The notes under the pieces were generated by a model. The model made no database searches, was not told the origin of the DNA, and worked only from the letters and a program-made list of their open reading frames with translations. The translations under genes and the position numbers were made by a program. A stretch of 64,000 nucleotides of DNA, from positions 25,712 through 89,711 of the forward strand of contig CAZBBC010000006.1 of assembly GCA_964489835.1 (NCBI GenBank), read 5' to 3'. Shown one piece after another: positions 61,451-64,000 of this stretch; the stretch's first letter is position 1; every line of letters starts with the position of its first letter. The DNA comes from CAZBBC01 sp964489835. Its GTDB lineage: Bacteria > Calditrichota > Calditrichia > JAJRVZ01.

Positions 61451-63625
61451 TTACCACTTTATCTCTACCCGATGCCCCTCACTGCTGTTTTCAAATTGGA
61501 GCAGGCAGGTCCTGGTTTTCTCGTCCCACGCGGTACTTATGCGGGATTCATTTTTAATGAGATGGTCAGTTAAAATCACCATTTTTGGTTTGGCCGGCAA
61601 CAGGATACGCATCACATTCCAGGTTCCCGAAGGACTTTTGCTGATAAATGAGTAGCTTCTATCTGTGGTTTTTTCCTCATAGGTCCTGGAGGCAGCACAG
61701 AGCACCTGCGGATCTTGTTCATTTTTTATCCTTTTCATATTGTAAAGATAGGCCTGTTCTCCGGGCTGTACTATTTTCTCCATCAAGACAGGCAATTCCG
61801 GATTAAAGAGATCGATAACCGGCCCGTTGATGCGGAACGGATCGGAATCTTTGGACTCATCAATGACCGCAATAATATCAAACGCTCCACGTTGTAAATA
61901 AAAATGATTTTTAAATTCAATAGTTCCACCCGAAGCATTTGTTTCATACGCATGCTTTACCACATTGATGAAGGATTGATCATGAGTAGGCTTCAGAATT
62001 AGCTCTTTTGGATCCTGGCGGATGACATAAACGCTGCCTTGCCCATAACCGTATTTTTCTTTCCCTTCCCTGGGTTGAATGTTCATCTGTTCAAACAGAT
62101 GGATTGAAGGCGCTTTGTAAAGGTTCCCGTTACTGTTCCACCACTCTTTCACCTCTTGAAAAGGGTCATTATCACGTCCGTAATAAATTAATACGCCGCC
62201 ATTTTTTACCCAATCTGCCAGTTTTAAATGATATGCCGCAGAAAGCGGCTTCATATTCGCATAACTCATGATCAGAACTTTTACATCCTGGAGAGCTGCA
62301 GAATAAAGCAGATTTTCCATGTGCACGGTCTTTACCGGAATACCGCGTTTTATCAGGGGCATGACCATACCATAAAAATTTGAGAGCTGGGGATCCTCAT
62401 ATTCTTTATGGGTGGGAAAACGCTGGAACATCATCGAATTTGATAAAAGAACCGCGATACCCTGTGTACCGCTGATTGCTATTTCGGATTTCGGCATCTG
62501 GTTTAAAGAATTGACCATTACCTGCATCTGAGTCGCGTATGATTTTGATATACCCTGTTTTTGTTCACTATTTTCCAGTTTAAATTTTCCCAGATATATT
62601 CTATCCGGCCAGGGCATCACCTCGTAGTTGTCAACCATGGGATACATCAGTTGGGCAATAAAAGTCGCCTGATAATTTCGTTTATAGTCATCCCACGTGC
62701 GCGGACGGTCTTCTACCGGATCAGTGAGAAAAAACATCTTACGCCCGGTCGGAGCTGTCATCGATATCATCGATCCGTATTCCAGGTAAGCATTTTCAAA
62801 TACCCGCTCTTTCATTACCCCGTTAAAGTAAGTGGGCGTGCGGGAGGTACCTGTCCATACCTGCGCAATATAACCATCCATGCCCGGAAGAGCGGCAAGA
62901 CTTGCTTCAGGACTGACAATGCGCCAGGCCGAATAATTAATCAATGAATGGGTGGGCACATATCCTTTTATCCGGATACCTTTGGCTTCGCTACAGGCTT
63001 TAACATATAGAAACACCTCCTTTAAGGCTTCGAAATAGAGATGATATTTAAGCTTTGATGAAAGGTATGTCGCCTCCGGGGACTGGTGCTGGGCCATCCA
63101 TGGAAAGCCATAATACTGATACCATTCTTTTTTAAAAGACTCGCTGTAGCCGGCCTTAGCCCAAAATTCCGGTTCTTCCAGGTGAATAGCGGTAACACCT
63201 GCATCAATGGCACTTTTAACCAGAGATTTGATATAATTGAGATAGGTTTTGGAAGGAACCACATAAGGTACATCGGGACCATGCCAGATAATGTTGCCTT
63301 CACGGTCTACCTGTCCGTCCTCCCTATGGGTTTTACCGTCAAATTTTCCGGTGAAATAATCCTGGTAACCACCCCAGGCGATGCCGGTCATAAAATGAAT
63401 ACCATACCCGCATTCTTTCCAGACACGCACACGATCAGTAAAATTATCCGTCATACCATAGACAATGGCTACATCGGCACGTACATCATATTCAGCCCGC
63501 CAGGGAGCATAAATCTGGAAACATGTTTTTTCCTTGGTATGCCGGGGTGTTACCAGTTGGGCTTCTCCTTTTACAGAGAAGATTAATATAATTAATAGAG
63601 CAATAACTGGAATTTTAATAATCAT
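61451..63625 (-). CDS. Secreted putative glycoside hydrolase: TIM-barrel plus GATase-like domain
   Basis: 724 residues. Signal peptide IPVIALLIILIFSVKGEAQ. The N-terminal 350 residues look like a TIM barrel: GYGIHFMTGIAWGGYQDYF, SAIDAGVTAIHLEEPEFWAKAGY (acidic pair HLEEPE as catalytic candidate) and RIKGYVPTHSLINYSAW. Then a Rossmann-like domain (about 380-520: AISGTQGIAVLLSNSMMFQR, VLIMSYANMKPLSAAYHLKL, GGVLIYYGRDND) as in GH42-type trimerisation domains, and a C-terminal beta domain. I cannot place it in a numbered GH family. It heads the operon with nitrilase, DUF4954 and SIS genes. Confidence 0.7.
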   Translation of the reverse strand: MIIKIPVIALLIILIFSVKGEAQLVTPRHTKEKTCFQIYAPWRAEYDVRADVAIVYGMTDNFTDRVRVWKECGYGIHFMTGIAWGGYQDYFTGKFDGKTHREDGQVDREGNIIWHGPDVPYVVPSKTYLNYIKSLVKSAIDAGVTAIHLEEPEFWAKAGYSESFKKEWYQYYGFPWMAQHQSPEATYLSSKLKYHLYFEALKEVFLYVKACSEAKGIRIKGYVPTHSLINYSAWRIVSPEASLAALPGMDGYIAQVWTGTSRTPTYFNGVMKERVFENAYLEYGSMISMTAPTGRKMFFLTDPVEDRPRTWDDYKRNYQATFIAQLMYPMVDNYEVMPWPDRIYLGKFKLENSEQKQGISKSYATQMQVMVNSLNQMPKSEIAISGTQGIAVLLSNSMMFQRFPTHKEYEDPQLSNFYGMVMPLIKRGIPVKTVHMENLLYSAALQDVKVLIMSYANMKPLSAAYHLKLADWVKNGGVLIYYGRDNDPFQEVKEWWNSNGNLYKAPSIHLFEQMNIQPREGKEKYGYGQGSVYVIRQDPKELILKPTHDQSFINVVKHAYETNASGGTIEFKNHFYLQRGAFDIIAVIDESKDSDPFRINGPVIDLFNPELPVLMEKIVQPGEQAYLYNMKRIKNEQDPQVLCAASRTYEEKTTDRSYSFISKSPSGTWNVMRILLPAKPKMVILTDHLIKNESRISTAWDEKTRTCLLQFENSSEGHRVEIKW

Positions 63626-63946
63626 CAGTGAGTCTCATCTTTATTGCTTAGTCAAATAGTTCATTGTCCATTTTGTTTAAGGTTATTTTAAATATTTTTT
63701 AATATAATGACAACGCATAAATCCAGAGGAAAACCGGACCTGCAATTTGGCCGACACCCTGTGCACCAAGCAAAAGATTTTCAGTCTTAAGGTTGGAAGA
63801 TTTACTGAAAATTTGCGAAATTATAATTTAAACTATCCCGTAAGATAAAACGAGAAACAAAATGTAGGCCAGACACAATTATAGTGGATGAAAAAATAAA
63901 AAATGGGATTAAAAGATACAACCACAGAGAAACTTAGGAGAAAATA
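63626..63946. other. Intergenic region between divergent genes
   Basis: 321 bp, AT-rich, between the secreted hydrolase start and the gene beginning at the window edge. No repeat, hairpin with a strong stem or RNA gene was recognised. Confidence 0.4.
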
Positions 63947-64000
63947 ATGAATAGGGGACTGTTTTGGACTATCAGTTGGATCATGATTTTAATAATTAAC
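63947..64000 (+). CDS. Start of a secreted or membrane protein (3' partial)
   Basis: ATG 63947 follows TTAGGAGAAAATA. The 18 codons in the window encode MNRGLFWTISWIMILIIN, which reads as the start of a signal peptide or first membrane helix. The rest lies outside the window. Confidence 0.55.
   Translation, partial: MNRGLFWTISWIMILIIN

Noticed and set aside
63086..63586. 166-codon plus-strand ORF opposite the secreted TIM-barrel-like gene
   Set aside because: Antisense shadow; the minus-strand frame has a signal peptide and coherent domains over its full length.

Overview
This window looks like a scaffold from a metagenome-assembled genome of an uncultured member of the FCB group (Bacteroidetes/Chlorobi and relatives such as Calditrichota, KSB1 or Marinimicrobia). 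I infer this from: large MacB/FtsX permeases ending in the ALRYE-type tail; a sigma-54 two-component pair beside them; DUF1080, PmoA-like and DUF4954 proteins; secreted glycoside hydrolases with Bacteroidetes-like lipoboxes; a moderately AT-rich base composition; and two runs of exactly 100 N. No rRNA, tRNA, CRISPR array, intact insertion sequence, SusC/SusD pair or type IX secretion sorting domain was seen.

Layout. 1-4.5 kb: a glycosyltransferase fused to a probable six-hairpin domain (5' end outside the window), a GH130 enzyme and a thioredoxin-like protein. 4.7-16 kb: a DDAH-like amidinohydrolase, then an NtrY/NtrX-like kinase and sigma-54 activator, divergent from a MacA/MacB-type ABC export operon (adaptor, ATPase, permease remnant, two full permeases). 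The divergent region holds a TGTCCG-N4-CGGACA palindrome and a -24/-12 promoter. 16-27.6 kb: housekeeping and small-molecule genes (LysE exporter, nitroreductase, GHMP sugar kinase, Na+/solute symporter with a 42-residue partner, HAD phosphatase, PDZ protein, ThiI, Yip1 protein, PfkB kinase, acyl-ACP thioesterase, IscU-like scaffold). 27.6-37 kb: CocE-type hydrolase and S41 peptidase that share a TPR module, an outer-membrane barrel candidate, a lipoprotein and a xylulokinase. 37-42.7 kb: a minus-strand block DUF1080 / PmoA / PmoA / DUF1080 / polytopic membrane protein. 43-46.2 kb: a lipoprotein serpin behind a structured leader, and a second barrel candidate. 46.3-56.4 kb: GH20 hexosaminidase, GH78 rhamnosidase, truncated DUF2461 gene, NYN-LOTUS protein and GH36 alpha-galactosidase. 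56.5-63.6 kb: a minus-strand operon with a secreted TIM-barrel-like protein, a nitrilase-family amidase, a DUF4954 beta-helix protein and a SIS isomerase, followed by a small di-heme lipoprotein. A new gene starts at the right edge.

The main theme is breakdown of plant or algal glycans and glycosides: rhamnosides, N-acetylhexosaminides, alpha-galactosides and possibly 3-keto-sugars. It is supported by sugar kinases, a symporter and sugar-phosphate enzymes. A second theme is the intergenic space. It carries many short dispersed repeats and palindromes (ATCCGTG and ATCCTGT types, GAAGACC hairpins, a 28-bp perfect palindrome and a 105-bp core present twice in opposite orientation), which suggests a genome populated by small non-autonomous elements. 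One N gap is almost certainly an unmerged 55-bp contig overlap inside an intact rhamnosidase gene.
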